From NCBI RefSeq assembly GCF_051216895.1, contig NZ_JBPKAO010000001.1, positions 527,523 through 591,522 of the forward strand: a DNA stretch of 64,000 nt. The letters run 5' to 3'. The number at the start of each line of letters is the position of its first letter. The first letter of the stretch is position 1. Below the pieces are notes generated by a model. The model saw nothing but the letters and a program-made list of their open reading frames with translations, made no database searches and was not told the origin of the DNA. The position numbers and the translations under genes are program-made. Source of the DNA: Aquipuribacter sp051216895 (lineage in GTDB: Bacteria > Actinomycetota > Actinomycetes > Actinomycetales > JBBAYJ01). This document shows positions 62,046-64,000 of the stretch, piece by piece.

Positions 62046-64000
62046 ATGAGAGGCAGGCGAGCAGCCCTGCTCACGAGCCCGGTGGTGCTGGTCGCACTGC
62101 TGGCCGTCCCGCTGCCGACCCAGGCCGCGGAGCCCGGGCGGTCCGTCCCCCCGAGCGGGCCCGTGCCGTCGCAGCCGGACACCGACGAGGTGGAGCGCAT
62201 CGCCACGTCGTTCCTGCAGGCGGCGTCGGCCGACTACGAGGTGAGCGCCGCCGACCTGGCCGACCTCGCCATCCGGTCGACGGTCCGGAGCCGGCACAAC
62301 GGCGTCTCGCACGTCAACGTGTTCCAGCGCTTCCAGGGCCTCGAGGTCTTCGGCTCAGCCGCCACGATCAACGTGACCAGCGACGGCTCGGTGCTGCACG
62401 TGGGCGAGTCCCTCGTCCCCGGCCTGCGCGCGGCCTCGTCGGCCCAGGCCGAGGAGTCCGCCGTGGACGCCGTGGTCTCCGCGGCCGACGCGCTGGACCT
62501 CGCGCCGCCGGAGGACCTGGAGGTGCTGCCCGGCGCCCGCACCGCCGGCGAGGCGACCGTCGTCACCGACGGCGGCATCTCCGACGAGCCGATCCCCACC
62601 ACGCTGGGCTGGCAGCCGACCGACGACGGGCTCCGGCTGGCCTACCAGGTCGTCATCGACGACTCGACGGACGTGCACCTCTGGAACGCGACCGTCGACG
62701 CCGAGACCGGCGAGCTGCTCGAGGTCGAGGACTGGACCGTCTCGCACGACGACGGTCAGATCGAGAGCACCATGGCCCGCGGTGGCCAGGTCGACGCCGC
62801 GGCGGCGGACCACGACCACGACCATGACCACGGCCCCAGCACCCACGGCACCAACAACCCGGTCGACGACGGCTCCAGCTACCGGGTGCTCGAGATCCCC
62901 AAGGAGAGCCCCAACGACGGGCCGTCCACGCTCGTGAGCAGCCCGGCGGACGGTCTGACCTCGCCGTTCGGCTGGCACGACACCGATGGTGTCGCCGGCC
63001 CGGAGTACACGACGACGCGGGGCAACAACGTCCACGCCTACCTCGACCAGGACGCGGACAACGTGCCCGACCTGATGCAGGACGTCGACGGCGGGGCGGA
63101 TCTCACCTTCGACTTCGAGGCAGACCTGTCCGAGCACGCGCAGGACTACCGCGAGGCGGCGGTCACCAACCTCTTCTACATGAACAACGTCATCCACGAC
63201 GTGATGGCGCTGTACGGGTTCGACGAGGAGGCCGGCAACTTCCAGGCCTTCAACTACGGCGGCGGTCCCGGCGGTGGTGACCACGTCCGGGCCGAGGCAG
63301 CCGACGGCGGTGGCACCAACAACGCCAACTTCTCGACGCCGGCGGCCGACGGCAGCCCGCCGCGGATGCAGATGTACCTGTGGCCCGGCAACCAGTTCGG
63401 TGCCGCCAACAGCCTCATCGTCGACGGCACGACGTACCCCGCCGGATGGGCTCGCTTCGGCCCGCCCGTGACCGACGCCGGCCTGGGCGGCCAGCTCGTG
63501 CTGGCCGGGAACGGGTGCGTGGCCGAGGACTACCCGGNCCCGGCAACCAGTTCGGTGCCGCCAACAGCCTCATCGTCGACGGCACGACGTACCCCGCCGG
63601 ATGGGCTCGCTTCGGCCCGCCCGTGACCGACGCCGGCCTGGGCGGCCAGCTCGTGCTGGCCGGGAACGGGTGCGTGGCCGAGGACTACCCGGCCGGGTCG
63701 CCCGCGGGTTTCGTGGCGGTCGTGGAGGGACCGACCAGCGGTGACGGCGCCTGCACCAACGTGGCCCGCACCGTGGCGGCCGAGGCCGCCGGTGCCTCCG
63801 CCGTGGTCGTCGTCACCACCGGGACCGCGGCCACGCCGCCGATCCTGACCGGGTCGCAGGCCGCCGGGCCGGTGGGCATCCCCGCCGTGTCGGTGAACGC
63901 GGTCGAGGGCGTGGCCGTCAAGGCCGCCGCGGGTGCGGCCGCCGAGCTCTCCAAGGCCTCCGCCCGCCCGGCCGTCCGTGACGGTGACCTGGAGAACGGG
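62046..64000 (+). CDS. M36 (fungalysin-type) metallopeptidase with PA domain, partial, interrupted by an assembly duplication
   Basis: ATG 62046 (GAGGAG upstream). A signal peptide spans residues 1-27, followed by an FTP/PepSY-type propeptide ('SRHNGVSHVNVFQRFQGLEV' and onward), a His/Asp run, and the M36 catalytic-domain start ('SPFGWHDTDG', 'RGNNVHAYLDQDADN', 'TNLFYMNNVIHDVM', 'FGAANSLIVDG'). A PA domain follows ('GIPAVSVNAVEGVAV'). The HExxH zinc motif lies beyond the right edge. A 154-base exact copy plus one N (63384-63692) breaks the frame; removing 155 bases restores one frame to the window end. It is probably a secreted protease. Confidence 0.88.
63384..63692. repeat. 154-bp exact direct duplication flanking one N (assembly join)
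   Basis: Bases 63384-63537 and 63539-63692 are identical, separated by a single N at 63538. This is what unmerged overlapping contig ends look like. Deleting one copy and the N (155 bases) makes the M36 reading frame continuous. It is not a biological repeat. Confidence 0.92.

Noticed and set aside
63539..63692. True gene duplication inside the M36 protease
   Set aside because: The copies are exact and separated by a single N, and removing one restores the frame, so an assembly join is the simpler explanation.

Overview
The window is about 74% GC. It has dense, mostly translationally coupled genes, many GTG starts and few long gaps, which points to an actinomycete. A secreted CenC-like GH9 cellulase under a LacI-type operator, a GH51 arabinofuranosidase end, Rex-type operators on a cytochrome bd operon, an M36 protease and DUF3072 suggest a free-living, plant-polymer-degrading Micrococcales-like actinobacterium. 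The genus is an inference and is not fixed by the sequence.

Layout. 1-7.4 kb: end of a GH51 arabinofuranosidase, small regulatory and membrane genes, a CPBP protease/SDR pair, then a GH9 cellulase with a CebR-like operator and its probable LacI-family regulator. 7.4-11.1 kb: a four-gene coupled ABC exporter operon (ATPase, permease, ATPase, permease). 11.2-14.3 kb: small enzymes and regulators, including an internally deleted VOC protein and a 3'-truncated GNAT gene. 14.3-25 kb: a minus-strand operon (SDR, Baeyer-Villiger-type monooxygenase, spermidine-synthase-like protein, GT2) beside a plus-strand operon of five glycosyltransferases and one WcbI-like protein, every junction being a 4-base stop/start overlap. 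This looks like a compact glycoconjugate locus. 25-27.8 kb: flavoprotein disulfide-reductase homologue, SRPBCC protein and a membrane protein.

27.9-44.7 kb: purine (ureide) catabolism in two blocks. Allantoicase, allantoinase, a DUF6986 aldolase-like protein and malate synthase form one coupled minus-strand operon. Uricase, HIU hydrolase and OHCU decarboxylase form another. Xanthine dehydrogenase (two subunits) plus XdhC are divergent from the second block. Together they would take xanthine through urate and allantoin to urea plus ureidoglycolate/glyoxylate, with malate synthase returning C2 units to the TCA cycle. Between the blocks lie a DUF418 protein, a Tat-exported sugar isomerase-like protein, a thioesterase and a highly repetitive secreted or anchored protein.

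44.8-54 kb: two divergent transglutaminase-like proteins, PdxY, a truncated VOC gene and cydABDC. The cydD gene is frameshifted by a 40-bp tandem repeat present in nearly three copies, and two Rex-type operators lie upstream of cydA. 54-64 kb: DksA/TraR-like and HU proteins, an M15 peptidase, an ArsR/VOC pair with a palindromic operator, release factor 3, a zinc alcohol dehydrogenase, a soluble PAS-MCP receptor, a lipoprotein next to a 14-bp repeat array, and the start of an M36 fungalysin. The M36 gene carries an exact 154-bp duplication around a single N, almost certainly an assembly join.

Recurring theme: short tandem duplications, in frame inside several proteins, out of frame in cydD, and intergenic near 61.2 kb, plus three small enzyme genes broken by deletions. 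No rRNA, tRNA, CRISPR array, transposase or phage gene was recognised. Searches and computations could not be run; family calls rest on motifs seen by eye.
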